64,000 nt of DNA from an uncultured Eubacteriales bacterium (GTDB lineage: Bacteria; Bacillota; Clostridia; Christensenellales; CAG-138). The notes beneath the pieces were generated by a model. It saw only the letters and a list, made by a program, of their open reading frames with translations. It was not told the DNA's origin and searched no databases. The stretch spans positions 8,911 to 72,910 of the forward strand of contig UREK01000011.1 of assembly GCA_900546845.1 (NCBI GenBank), read 5' to 3'. Below, piece after piece: positions 27,786-36,928 of the stretch. A program made the translations under genes and the position numbers. Position 1 is the stretch's first letter. Each line of letters begins with the position of its first letter.

Positions 27786-28843
27786 GCAAATTCTCCGTTA
27801 AAGACATATTTTCCAGCAAGTTGGAGGAAAGCCTGCTGGAAGACCTGAAACTCGCCGCCGAGCAAAGAGATGATCTCTCCGCAGAGGAAATTGCGCAGCT
27901 ACCGCCTGAGAAATTTCAGCGCGCTCCATATAGCGAAAGCAACGCAGAGAAAACGGGGTATTCCAATTATTCTTATTGGCGCAGCACATTCCAAATGTTC
28001 CGCAAAAATAAGCTTGCTGTGGCGCTGCTCATCATAATTGCCGTTATGCTCGTTTTTGCGTTCGTTCAGCCCTACATCCCTGGGCAAAAGGATGCCGTAT
28101 TGATCAACAATTTCCCCGAAGGCCATCCTTCTGCAGGCCTGCCGGCCAGCAATCAGAAGCCAAGCGCAGAATACTGGTTTGGGACGAACTCTATTGGGCA
28201 GGATCTTTGGTCAAACATATGGAGCGGTACCCGCACTTCGCTTATAATCGGGTTTTCCGTAGCTTTTCTTGAAGCAATTATTGGAACGGTTGCCGGCGTG
28301 CTTTGGGGATATGTCCGGAAGCTGGACTTCCTGTTCACGGAAATTTACAATATTATAAGCAACATTCCGACAACTATCATCCTGATCCTTGCAACCTATG
28401 TGATGCAGCCCGGCATTCTTACAATGATTATCGCAATGACGATAACGGGTTGGATTGGACTTGCACGTTTCGTGCGCAACCAGGTGCTCATCATTCGTGA
28501 TCGGGACTTCAATCTTGCTTCCCGCTGCCTGGGAACCCCAACAAGCCGCGTGATCGTCAAAAACCTGCTTCCGCAGATGATTTCCGTTATCATGCTGCGT
28601 ATGGCGCTTTCAATTCCCGGCGCAATTGGATGGGAGGTATTCCTGACTTATATCGGTCTTGGCCTCTCGATCGAGACGCCGTCCTTAGGCAACCTTGTAA
28701 ATACCGGCCGCGCGCTCATGGCGGCGCAAAACCTGCAATATCAACTTATTTTCCCGGCGATCGTGCTCTCCATCATCACGATTTGCTTCTATCTGGTCGG
28801 GAACGCGTTTTCCGATGCAGCGGATCCGAAGAACCATGTGTAA
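27782..28843 (+). CDS. Oligopeptide ABC transporter permease, OppC/DppC type
   Basis: 353-residue second permease. Residues 1 to about 70 are a charged cytoplasmic region longer than usual for OppC, followed by the first helix (VALLIIIAVMLVFAFV), the periplasmic loop with YWFGTNSIGQDLWSNIWSG, and five more helices. The EAA loop is in DFNLASRCLGTPTSRVIVKN. AAGGAGG is embedded in the preceding gene's end, and the start overlaps its stop, indicating coupled translation of a heterodimeric channel. Confidence 0.93.
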   Translation: MSKFSVKDIFSSKLEESLLEDLKLAAEQRDDLSAEEIAQLPPEKFQRAPYSESNAEKTGYSNYSYWRSTFQMFRKNKLAVALLIIIAVMLVFAFVQPYIPGQKDAVLINNFPEGHPSAGLPASNQKPSAEYWFGTNSIGQDLWSNIWSGTRTSLIIGFSVAFLEAIIGTVAGVLWGYVRKLDFLFTEIYNIISNIPTTIILILATYVMQPGILTMIIAMTITGWIGLARFVRNQVLIIRDRDFNLASRCLGTPTSRVIVKNLLPQMISVIMLRMALSIPGAIGWEVFLTYIGLGLSIETPSLGNLVNTGRALMAAQNLQYQLIFPAIVLSIITICFYLVGNAFSDAADPKNHV

Positions 28844-28856
28844 GGAGGCGGGGGAT

Positions 28857-30935
28857 ATGAATAATGAAGTGATTCTTTCTGTCCGAGATCTTCATGTTAA
28901 ATTCAGCCTGCGCGGGCAGCAGCTGCATGCATTGCGCGGCATATCATTGGATTTTTACAAAGGCGAGAGCCTTGCCATTGTTGGAGAATCCGGCTCCGGA
29001 AAAAGCGTTTTTGTTAAAAACTTCAACGGATTGCTTGATAAAAACGGTTGGATCGACAGCGGGCACATTTATTACCTGCCCAAGGATGCGGAAGCGGCAT
29101 GCTGTACTGCCCGCCCCGGGGAAGAGATGCTTGCCGGCCAGTATACCTGGGATCTTGCGGCCTTAAAGACGGATGCAGAATGGGGAAGCATCCGCGGCAA
29201 GGAGATCGCAATGGTTATGCAGGATCCCATGACCTCATTGAATCCGTTGAAAACCGTAGGCTGGCAGATTGAAGAAGCGCTGCATCTGCATCAGCATCTA
29301 TATGGAGAGGCGGCACATAAAAAAACAATCGAGATATTGGACGACGTTGGAATTTTGGACCCGGAGCGCCGCTACAAACAGTATCCGCATGAATTTTCAG
29401 GCGGCATGCGGCAGCGCGCCGTCATTGCTATTGCGATTGCGTGCAATCCGCGCATCCTGATCTGCGATGAGCCTACCACTGCGCTCGACGTCACGATACA
29501 GGCGCAGATTCTCAACCTCATCAAAAAGATGAAGGAAAAATATCAGCTTACAACGATTTATATTACCCATGATCTTGGCGTTGTCGCAAACGTTGCGGAC
29601 CGGATTGCGGTGCTATATGCTGGCGACATTGTGGAAGTCGGAACCAGCAGGGAAGTATTTTACAATCCGCAGCACCCCTATACATGGGCGCTGCTCAGCT
29701 CTTTGCCGCAGCTTGGCGTGAAGGGGGAGCCGTTGTATTCGATCAAGGGAACGCCGCCTAATTTGTTCCAAACCATTCGAGGAGATGCGTTTGCTCCGCG
29801 AAACCCCTATGCGTTGGAGGTCGACTTCGAGCACCGCCCGCCTTATTTTGAGGTGAGCCCAACCCACAAAGCGAGAACTTGGCTGCTTGACCCCAGAGCT
29901 CCGAAAATCGATCCGCCAGCGCAGATCAAACACATCCGGAGCGCGCGCAAGCCAGCGCAAGGCGCGGGGAAGGAAAACGTAAAAAGAACCGGCGAACCCC
30001 TGCTCAGCGTGCGCAATATGGAGGTTGCCTTTGGAAACAAGCGTAAAGCTTTCGTTGCCGTCAAAGGGGTTTCCTTTGATATTTTCCGGGGCGAGACATT
30101 TGGCCTTGTTGGGGAATCCGGCTCCGGAAAAACTACGATTGGGCGTGCGATCATTCGCATTAACCCAATGACTGCGGGCGAGGTCCTGTTTCATGGAAAG
30201 CGGATCAGCGGCAAGATCCCGCCCGAGTTGGATCGGCTTGTGACGCAGAAGATACAAATGATCTTCCAGGATCCGATGGCGTCACTCAACGAACGCGCGA
30301 AGGTGGATTACATTGTTTCAGAAGGCCTTATGAACGTTCATCGGAAAATGCAGCCCGATGAACGGCAGGGAAAAGTAGCCAAAGCGTTGGCCGATGTGGG
30401 GCTCCTCCCTGAATTTGCCGCCCGTTTTCCGCACGAATTTTCCGGTGGGCAAAGGCAGCGTATCGGCATTGCCCGCAGCTTAATTATGGAGCCGGAGTTT
30501 ATCATTGCAGATGAACCCATTTCTGCGCTGGATGTTTCGATTCGCGCGCAGGTGCTCAACCTGCTCAGCGAGTTACAGAAGGAGCACGGCTTGACCTATC
30601 TGTTTATCGCGCACGATCTGAGCGTAATGCGCTTCATCTGCGACCGCATTGCAGTGATCCACAAAGGCGTTATCGTTGAACTGGCGGATACGGAAAAGTT
30701 ATTTGAACACCCGCTGCATCCATATACGCGTTCTCTGCTTTCGGCAATCCCGATGCCGGACCCGGATGCGGAGAAAAACAAAATCCTTGAAATTTACGAT
30801 CCTTCGATCCATAATTATGCAGTAGACAAACCTTGCTGGACGGAAATAGAGGATGGCCATTATATCATGGCAAATGGCGAGGAACTGCAAGAATATCGGG
30901 AAATGCTGGAAGAGCGCCCGTTTGGCCAAAATTGA
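28857..30935 (+). CDS. Fused double ATPase of the oligopeptide ABC transporter (OppD-OppF type)
   Basis: 692 residues from the ATG at 28857, with AAGGAGG 8 bases upstream; an in-frame ATG at 28815 lies inside the permease gene. Two full ABC domains lie in one chain. The first has Walker A GESGSGKS and signature FSGGMRQRA, the second Walker A GESGSGKT and signature FSGGQRQRI; both have Walker B DEP motifs. Each half ends with the HPYT oligopeptide/dipeptide C-terminal extension. Most peptide transporters encode the two ATPases separately; fused forms are known (YejF, GsiA). It powers the preceding permeases. Confidence 0.93.
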   Translation: MNNEVILSVRDLHVKFSLRGQQLHALRGISLDFYKGESLAIVGESGSGKSVFVKNFNGLLDKNGWIDSGHIYYLPKDAEAACCTARPGEEMLAGQYTWDLAALKTDAEWGSIRGKEIAMVMQDPMTSLNPLKTVGWQIEEALHLHQHLYGEAAHKKTIEILDDVGILDPERRYKQYPHEFSGGMRQRAVIAIAIACNPRILICDEPTTALDVTIQAQILNLIKKMKEKYQLTTIYITHDLGVVANVADRIAVLYAGDIVEVGTSREVFYNPQHPYTWALLSSLPQLGVKGEPLYSIKGTPPNLFQTIRGDAFAPRNPYALEVDFEHRPPYFEVSPTHKARTWLLDPRAPKIDPPAQIKHIRSARKPAQGAGKENVKRTGEPLLSVRNMEVAFGNKRKAFVAVKGVSFDIFRGETFGLVGESGSGKTTIGRAIIRINPMTAGEVLFHGKRISGKIPPELDRLVTQKIQMIFQDPMASLNERAKVDYIVSEGLMNVHRKMQPDERQGKVAKALADVGLLPEFAARFPHEFSGGQRQRIGIARSLIMEPEFIIADEPISALDVSIRAQVLNLLSELQKEHGLTYLFIAHDLSVMRFICDRIAVIHKGVIVELADTEKLFEHPLHPYTRSLLSAIPMPDPDAEKNKILEIYDPSIHNYAVDKPCWTEIEDGHYIMANGEELQEYREMLEERPFGQN

Positions 30936-30969
30936 AGCACAAAAAATAAAACGGAGGAGCTTGCCGGAA

Positions 30970-31995
30970 ATGATGCAATACATAATTGATGCGTTCTGTG
31001 AACTTGTGGCGATCCCCAGCCCCAGCGGGTATACGGAAGCGGCTACCGCCTATGTCGTGGACGAGTTTAAACGGCTTGGGTATACGCCCCAGACGACCCA
31101 AAAAGGATGTACTCTGGTGGATTTAGGCGGCGAAGGCAGCCCGCTTGTGCTTGCCGCCCATATTGATACGCTCGGCGCGATGGTATCGGAGGTGAAGGCA
31201 AACGGGCGCCTCCGAATTTCCCGCATCGGCGGTCTGATTGCGGGGAGCGTAGATGGCGAGAACTGCATTGTTTTTCCGAGGTTTGCGGAGAAGGGCGTCA
31301 GCGGATGCTGCCAGATGAAAAACCCGTCTTCCCACGTGAACACAAAACTTGCCGAAACGCTGCGTGACTTTGATACGCTTGAAATCGTTTTGGATGAATT
31401 GGTAAACACCAAAGAGGATGTAAACGCCCTTGGCATTTTCCCAGGGGATTACGTTTGCTTCGACCCCCGTGTGAAGGTCACGGAGAGCGGCTTCATCAAA
31501 AGCAGGTTCCTGGATGACAAGATCGGGCTTGCAATTTTCCTCGCGCTTGCAAAAAGCATCCGGGAAGGAGAGACTAAGCTGTCACGAAAAGTCTACCTTT
31601 TCATTTCAAACTACGAAGAGGTGGGCCATGGCGCACGCGCCGGAATTCCGCAGGATGCGGTTGACATCATCGCAGTTGACATGGGGTGCGTCGGGGAAGG
31701 ATTGACAGGAACTGAGACGCAGGTGTGTATTTGCGCGAAGGATGTTGTGGGCCCATCGGATTATTCGCTCACGAGCGAGCTGATCCGCTGTGCACAAAAA
31801 AATGGGATCGACTATGCGGTCGATGTATACACGAATTATTCTTCGGATGCAGATGCAGCGCTCAGAGCGGGGAACGATCTCCGCCACTGCGTAATGGGGA
31901 TGGGCGTATATGCGTCCCATGGCTATGAGCGCACACATGTGCGTGGCATATGCAATACGTTTGAACTCATAAAAGCATACGTCAGCGGAAAGTAA
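30970..31995 (+). CDS. M42-family metallo-aminopeptidase
   Basis: 341 residues from the ATG at 30970. Dinuclear-metal residues are in AAHIDTLGAMVSEV (His), SRFLDDKIG (Asp), SNYEEVGHGA (catalytic Glu plus Glu ligand), AVDMG (Asp) and ASHGYERTHVRG (His). M42 enzymes form large tetrahedral complexes in the cytosol and trim short peptides from the N-terminus. Its place directly after the transporter ATPase (34 bases) suggests it degrades the imported peptides. An open frame extends 117 bases upstream into the ATPase gene, but the GGAGGAG site fits the chosen start. Confidence 0.9.
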   Translation: MMQYIIDAFCELVAIPSPSGYTEAATAYVVDEFKRLGYTPQTTQKGCTLVDLGGEGSPLVLAAHIDTLGAMVSEVKANGRLRISRIGGLIAGSVDGENCIVFPRFAEKGVSGCCQMKNPSSHVNTKLAETLRDFDTLEIVLDELVNTKEDVNALGIFPGDYVCFDPRVKVTESGFIKSRFLDDKIGLAIFLALAKSIREGETKLSRKVYLFISNYEEVGHGARAGIPQDAVDIIAVDMGCVGEGLTGTETQVCICAKDVVGPSDYSLTSELIRCAQKNGIDYAVDVYTNYSSDADAALRAGNDLRHCVMGMGVYASHGYERTHVRGICNTFELIKAYVSGK

Positions 31996-32033
31996 GCGCA
32001 AGTTTGTGCTTTTTGAAAGGAGTGGCAGTATTT

Positions 32034-33230
32034 ATGAAAGGCAAAACGGAACTGTGGAAGGAATGCGAGCCCTTGCAGGAAAGCATTCTGGAAAAACGCC
32101 GTGCACTGCACCGGATTCCGGAAGTCGGGACGCATTTGCCTAAAACAGCCGCCTATGTGGCATCAGCATTGGAAGCGCTGGGGATCCCTTACATATGTTC
32201 TCAAACCGACAGCGGGCTTCTTGCATACATAAACGGCGCGAAGCCTGGCAAATGTATCGCTTTTCGTGCGGATATGGATGCGCTTCCCATTCATGAGGCC
32301 ACAGGGGCAGACTATGCTTCGCTGCACGATGGCTGCATGCACGCCTGCGGGCACGATGCGCACACGGCTATGCTTCTTGGCGCAGCCGAGGTTCTGCAAA
32401 AACGGCGGGAAACACTGAAAGGGAGCGTCCGCCTTATTTTCCAAACGGCGGAAGAGACGGCAAAAGGCGCGCTTTCTGCTTTGCACAACGGCTGGCTGGA
32501 TGGTGTGGATGCTGTGTTTGGAATGCACATTGGCACGCTGATAGACAAAACTGCTCCGGCCGGGACCATATTTGCGCCGGAAGGATGCTGCATGGCCTCG
32601 TTTGATAAGTTCCGGATTCAGGTGCAGGGGATCGGCTGCCATGGTTCAGCGCCGGAAAGGGGAATTGATCCTATTAATATCGCAGCGCATATTGTTCTGG
32701 CGTTAGAGGCGATCAACGCAAGGGAGTTCAATGCATGTACCCCTGTTGTCGTAACGATCGGAAGTGTGCATGGCGGAAGCCAGTACAACATTATACCCGA
32801 TTCGGTTATCCTTGAAGGGACGATCCGCTGCCTGGACGACTCCGTGCGAAGAACGGTTGCGCGGCGAGTCTGCGAGATCGCTGGCGCTACAGCGGCCGTA
32901 TTTGGCGGCAGTGCTGCGAGCGAAATCGAATGGGGCGCTCCACCGGTTGTAAACGATGCGGGCATGGCCAAACTTGCCGCAAACGCCGCAAAAGCTGTAG
33001 CCGGGGAGGAAAAGGTAATCACGTCGCTTGCAGCGCCCAACATGGGGGGCGAGGATTTTGCCTACTATCTACAGGAAGTTCCGGGCGCTTATTTGTTCCT
33101 AAGCTCTGCAAACGAACGCAAGAAAACGGACGTTGCGCATCACAACCCCAAATTTGAAATTGATGAGGATGTTCTGTGGAAGGGATCCGCTTTGTTTGTC
33201 GCCATTGCGGAACTGTTTTTAAATGAATAA
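32034..33230 (+). CDS. M20-family amidohydrolase (hippurate/N-acyl-amino-acid hydrolase type)
   Basis: 398 residues from the ATG at 32034, preceded by GAAAGGAG. Metal-binding motifs FRADMDALP, HACGHDAHTAMLLGAA and QTAEE, and the C-terminal NMGGEDFAYY, identify the M20D group (hippuricase, IAA-amino acid hydrolase, N-acyl-L-amino-acid amidohydrolase). It would free an amino acid from an N-acyl conjugate. It closes the transporter operon 38 bases after the M42 gene. With the D-aminoacylase across the divergent promoter, the locus can process N-acyl compounds of both D and L series. No clear terminator follows. Confidence 0.88.
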   Translation: MKGKTELWKECEPLQESILEKRRALHRIPEVGTHLPKTAAYVASALEALGIPYICSQTDSGLLAYINGAKPGKCIAFRADMDALPIHEATGADYASLHDGCMHACGHDAHTAMLLGAAEVLQKRRETLKGSVRLIFQTAEETAKGALSALHNGWLDGVDAVFGMHIGTLIDKTAPAGTIFAPEGCCMASFDKFRIQVQGIGCHGSAPERGIDPINIAAHIVLALEAINAREFNACTPVVVTIGSVHGGSQYNIIPDSVILEGTIRCLDDSVRRTVARRVCEIAGATAAVFGGSAASEIEWGAPPVVNDAGMAKLAANAAKAVAGEEKVITSLAAPNMGGEDFAYYLQEVPGAYLFLSSANERKKTDVAHHNPKFEIDEDVLWKGSALFVAIAELFLNE

Positions 33231-33371
33231 AACAGGAAGAAGCCGATTGGCCGCATACCGGGCGGTGGAAGCGGAATCCGAAACAGGTCATTGAAGTGGC
33301 GGGGTACTCGTTTGCCGTTGAACCAACCGCGGCGGAATTCCTTGCAGCCCTACATGGCTGTTTGGCGTGGC

Positions 33372-33515
33372 ATGCTGAGGGTAAAACATGATTGGAACAA
33401 CTGGTGGTGGATCATCATCCTGATCCTGCTCGCGGGCGGCTTCAGCAATGGCTGTGGCTGCGATAACGACTGCGGCTGCGGGCCGGTCAACAACAACTGC
33501 GGCTGCGGTTGCTAA
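33372..33515 (+). CDS. Second copy of the Trp/Cys-rich small membrane protein (altered 5' end)
   Basis: From the ATG at 33372 this would be 47 residues: MLRVKHD, then WNNWWW, hydrophobic IIILILLAGGF and the Cys-rich tail NGCGCDNDCGCG ending NNNCGCGC. It matches the 17.6 kb copy from the NNWWW region onwards, with 35 bases identical, but the first codons and upstream sequence differ and no good ribosome binding site precedes either in-frame ATG (33354 or 33372). It may be a partial duplication or a gene with a changed start. The tail here looks intact and helps define what the other copy has lost. A 12-bp inverted repeat follows the stop. Confidence 0.5.
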   Translation: MLRVKHDWNNWWWIIILILLAGGFSNGCGCDNDCGCGPVNNNCGCGC

Positions 33516-33544
33516 AAAATTGGCATGCTTGTCTGAGCAAGTCG

Positions 33545-33574
33545 GCGCGGCACGGAAATTTCTCCGTGCCGCGC
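33545..33574. terminator. Strong hairpin after the small Trp/Cys-rich gene
   Basis: GCGCGGCACGGA (33545-33556) and TCCGTGCCGCGC (33563-33574) form a perfect 12-bp stem with a 6-base loop, but no T-run follows on either strand. It is a terminator only in a loose sense. The 33575-33717 stretch shows no gene. Confidence 0.45.
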
Positions 33575-33717
33575 GCTCTAGTTGCAATAGACAGCTCCAA
33601 TCAATTATGGCGCGAACAAGGTTCAAAGGTGAAGAAGCGTTAGCATGCAGGGGCCCCGGAGCGCCTGCGGCAGAATGTTCAATTAAGTATTTATGCGCCG
33701 CGAAGCGGAGGCTTTTA

Positions 33718-33908
33718 GGCTGTCGACAAAGTGGCAGATGCCACTTTATCGAGGGATACACATCGCGCTTGCGCCCATGCGCGGCCAGCGCTCCGTGTAA
33801 GGAAAGCCTTGCGCCGCAAGGCTTTTCGCTCGCACCGCACAGGTCGCTGCTCGCGGTTGAAAGTCAAGGGCTGCGGCCCTTGACAATCCCGGAGAGATTT
33901 TTTGGACC
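33718..33908. repeat. MITE-like intergenic repeat, copy 1
   Basis: About 190 non-coding bases packed with hairpins. TCGACAAAGTGGCA...TGCCACTTTATCGA is at 33723-33752, GCCTTGC...GCAAGGC near 33808, and GTCAAGGGC...GCCCTTGAC at 33863-33884. Bases 33861-33900 match the reverse complement of the last 40 bases of the window with one mismatch. The left edge GGCTGTCGACAAAGT resembles the outer edge of the other copy (GCTTGTCGAAAAAGT), so the ends look like terminal inverted repeats. It lies just after the blaR-like gene on the - strand. Confidence 0.55.
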
Positions 33909-33913
33909 CGCTT

Positions 33914-36900
33914 TTATTCCTGCTCCCAAGGCGTGCGCACAATGGCCCGCACCGAAAAGCCGAAACGGGATTCCGCATTTCGCCGGACGATCAGCTCGCC
34001 CGTGCGCTCCGTCGGGTCATCCCATTCACCCTCCGGGCCCGTCGGATTGCAGTTGATCACATAACGCACATAGTATTCTCCATCCGTAAGCGGCGCGATT
34101 TCCTCAAACCGCTCAAACCACATCCAATAATCCCCAAACGTTTGGAAGTACGTGCTGTCCTCATAGAAAAATGAGGAATCGTCATAATCCGCCGCTGCGT
34201 TCCCCGGCAGGCTGCGGCCGAATATGCTCCGGGTAAGGGCTTCCGCCTCCGCCGGTTCCAGCACGACGGCGTTATTCCCGCTTAAATCTTCCGATTGCAG
34301 CACTGTGCCGAAGGCCGGCAAGCGCCCGCCCTCCGGTTCCCAATAGCGCTCTTCGTGATGCGCATCCCAACAATATACATAGAACGCACGCGTTACATGG
34401 GTTTCCATAGCAAGCGGCTGCTCCGGCACGAGCGGCTCGCAAGTGGAAACGTAGTAGGCAAGCTCCGAAAGTGCCGCCTGCTCCTTTGCCGTGAGCGTTG
34501 CGCCTTCCCCCGCGTGCGCGGCGCGGTACTGCGCGAGCCAATCCATGCGGGAGGCTGCACCGCCCCAATAATCCGGCGCGCTGCCCGGCTCCGTTTCCAA
34601 GGCCGTGAACGCGATCTGCCCGCCCGAAAGCGAGATCGTGCCCAGCCGTTGCCCCGTGGGCGCAAGGTCAAAGTTGACGAAGTTTTCCTGCGCATGGAAC
34701 TGCGCGGCATAGACATGGATTCCCCCATATTCGCCCAGCGTACCTTCCGTATCCCAGCGCAGCACCAGCTCCGCCGCTTTCTCGGGAAGGAAGTAGGAAT
34801 AATCGAAAAGCACCGCTTCTTTTTTTACCGGGTCGAAATATCCAACCTGCGCCCGGTGTATACCGGAACCCCAGGAGCAGGTGAAATACAGCTCGTTTTT
34901 TCCATCCCGGTTCAGATCCGCGACCATCGCGTCCGTGAAGCCGTAGCCGCCGAACCAAGCGCCCAGCGGATAGATTTCGCCCGCGTACAGCAGGTAGGAC
35001 GCACAGGACTTATCAAATTTGAAAATCTGGAATTCGTTCTCGGCCGATACGACATGCGCGGGCGTGACGTTGTAGCAAACGTCGTTTTCATATCCCGTGT
35101 CCGTTGCCTCGCTGCCCGCAGCCGCGAGAAATTCTGCGACGCCCTCCTCCGAAGGACGGACGAGCGTCTCCCATGCCCAGCTTTGCGGGACCGCGCCTTG
35201 GTAGACAAACCGGCGGCCGTGTGCGGCCACGCTCCCTGCCGCGTCCTGCTCCAGCCGGATCGCGCCGCCGTCAGGCTCAATGGTAAAATGATAAGCCTCC
35301 TCGCCTACAAGCAGCACGAGCGCATCCTCCATGGAGCTCCAGGTTCCATACGGCCGGTAGCTCATGGCGATATGCAGGGTCCATTCAAACGTGCCGTCCT
35401 CACGGAGATCCACCCAGGCTTCGCCATCCTCTGTGGCGTAGCGTCCCGGGCGCAGCAGCCGGTCCGCAAGCGGCAGGCCGGAATCGGCGGGCGTGACCGG
35501 GATCTGCTCCAGCCGGTAAAGGCTCCACATGTATTCTTCCCCCTTGCGGGCTCCGCCGTGCGTGCCCGTGCGCCCCAGCCAGACCTCGTCATCCATTTTG
35601 TAAACGATGATCGAACTGCAGGGCCTGCATTGCAGGCGCGTTTCATATTTTGAAAGATCGGGGGCGCTGAATAGAAACAGCGCTGTGAATTCTGCGTCGT
35701 CCACCTCCTGATACTGCCAGTTGACGCCGGCCTGATCCAGCAGAATCTCCTGCGTTTCCGCATCGCGGATGATGAGAGCATCCTCCTGGAACTCGTAGGT
35801 TTTCGCCGGGATCCTCAAATCGGAACTCAGCGGCGACAGATATAGCTGATCCGCAATCCGGTAGGTCTCCGGCAGCACCGCACCCGGGTTTTCCGCAAGT
35901 GTATCCCCGTCGGCCTCCGGGCCCGCGTTCGTGCCGCAGGCCACCGCCATGAGGATGCAGAGCGCCGCCGCGAGCGCCGCCAGCCAGACCGCCGGTTTTT
36001 TGAAGGAAAGCGCGTTCTTGACGCGCCGCTTCACGCCCGTTTCCCCAAAGGCGAGCGGGCTTGCAGCCGCAAAGTGACGCCCCGTGCCGAGCGTGAGCAG
36101 GGACATGCTGTAATCCACCCGCCGCCCCTCAGGGAGCGCGCTGAGCACCGCCTCGTCGCAGCGCATCTCCATATCCGCGCACATGCAGATGTATGCCGCC
36201 CATACGAGCGGGTTGAACCAATATACGGCGGTCAGCAGGAACGCGAGCGGCTTTACGATATGGTCGCCCCGGCGCAGATGGAACCGCTCATGGGCGAGCA
36301 CATGCGCCCGCTCCGCATCCGACAGCCGGAAAGGCAGGTAGATGTGCGGCCGGAAGAACCCGAGCACGAACGGCGAACGCACGCCGTCGCATTCAAAAAC
36401 GTCCGCCGTACCCGCCATGCGCACCGCGCCGCGCACCCGGCGGTGCAGTTTTGCAAGCGATATGGCGGCGTATACGAGCAGCGCAAAAACTCCAAGCGCC
36501 CAGACGCAGGCGCCTACCGCCTGCCAAATTTGCAGCGGATTCACGCTCGCCGCCGGCGCCGGCGCGGGCAGGCTTTCGGAAATGACCGTATTGAGCGGCG
36601 GGATGCCGACCGTGACGGAAGGCTCCCGCATCATCCCGATATTTCCCGGGATATAAACGAGCTCCGCGCCCTGCGTCGCCGCCGTCATATCGAACACGCC
36701 GATGTTGAAGATGCTCAGGAGCGAGGATATGCTCACCGGGCAGAGCAGCCGGAACGCCACCACCGCCCAGAGCGCGTAGGAATAGCGTTTGGGCAGCCGC
36801 CGCAGCAGCAGACGCGCGAGCAGCACCGCAAGGATCACGTAGCTTGCGGTAATGCTCATGTTTAAAAGCTGTAAAAACGCTGGTTCCAACCCGGCAACAA

Positions 36901-36928
36901 GGCCCTCCAGCCATGCGAGTGCGCTCAT
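33914..36928 (-). CDS. BlaR1-like M56 membrane metallopeptidase with large non-PBP ectodomain
   Basis: 1004 residues from the ATG at 36928, which overlaps the blaI stop (ATGA) and has AAGGAAGGAGG upstream. Residues 1 to about 331 are the M56 signalling protease: membrane helices near 25-45, 50-75 and 135-160, zinc motif HERFH at 213-217 with Glu259 as probable third ligand, and a last helix near 313-331. In BlaR1/MecR1 this protease inactivates BlaI. The remaining 670 residues are outside and contain no penicillin-binding SxxK/SxN/KTG set. I see instead several beta-rich stretches and a DLNRDGKNELYF motif (about 665-676) of the calcium-binding FG-GAP/EF-loop kind. The signal sensed is therefore unknown and may not be a beta-lactam. 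Confidence 0.82.
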   Translation of the reverse strand: MSALAWLEGLVAGLEPAFLQLLNMSITASYVILAVLLARLLLRRLPKRYSYALWAVVAFRLLCPVSISSLLSIFNIGVFDMTAATQGAELVYIPGNIGMMREPSVTVGIPPLNTVISESLPAPAPAASVNPLQIWQAVGACVWALGVFALLVYAAISLAKLHRRVRGAVRMAGTADVFECDGVRSPFVLGFFRPHIYLPFRLSDAERAHVLAHERFHLRRGDHIVKPLAFLLTAVYWFNPLVWAAYICMCADMEMRCDEAVLSALPEGRRVDYSMSLLTLGTGRHFAAASPLAFGETGVKRRVKNALSFKKPAVWLAALAAALCILMAVACGTNAGPEADGDTLAENPGAVLPETYRIADQLYLSPLSSDLRIPAKTYEFQEDALIIRDAETQEILLDQAGVNWQYQEVDDAEFTALFLFSAPDLSKYETRLQCRPCSSIIVYKMDDEVWLGRTGTHGGARKGEEYMWSLYRLEQIPVTPADSGLPLADRLLRPGRYATEDGEAWVDLREDGTFEWTLHIAMSYRPYGTWSSMEDALVLLVGEEAYHFTIEPDGGAIRLEQDAAGSVAAHGRRFVYQGAVPQSWAWETLVRPSEEGVAEFLAAAGSEATDTGYENDVCYNVTPAHVVSAENEFQIFKFDKSCASYLLYAGEIYPLGAWFGGYGFTDAMVADLNRDGKNELYFTCSWGSGIHRAQVGYFDPVKKEAVLFDYSYFLPEKAAELVLRWDTEGTLGEYGGIHVYAAQFHAQENFVNFDLAPTGQRLGTISLSGGQIAFTALETEPGSAPDYWGGAASRMDWLAQYRAAHAGEGATLTAKEQAALSELAYYVSTCEPLVPEQPLAMETHVTRAFYVYCWDAHHEERYWEPEGGRLPAFGTVLQSEDLSGNNAVVLEPAEAEALTRSIFGRSLPGNAAADYDDSSFFYEDSTYFQTFGDYWMWFERFEEIAPLTDGEYYVRYVINCNPTGPEGEWDDPTERTGELIVRRNAESRFGFSVRAIVRTPWEQE

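Noticed and set aside
33914..36928. Classical beta-lactam sensor BlaR1
   Set aside because: No penicillin-binding motifs in the external part and no beta-lactamase gene nearby.
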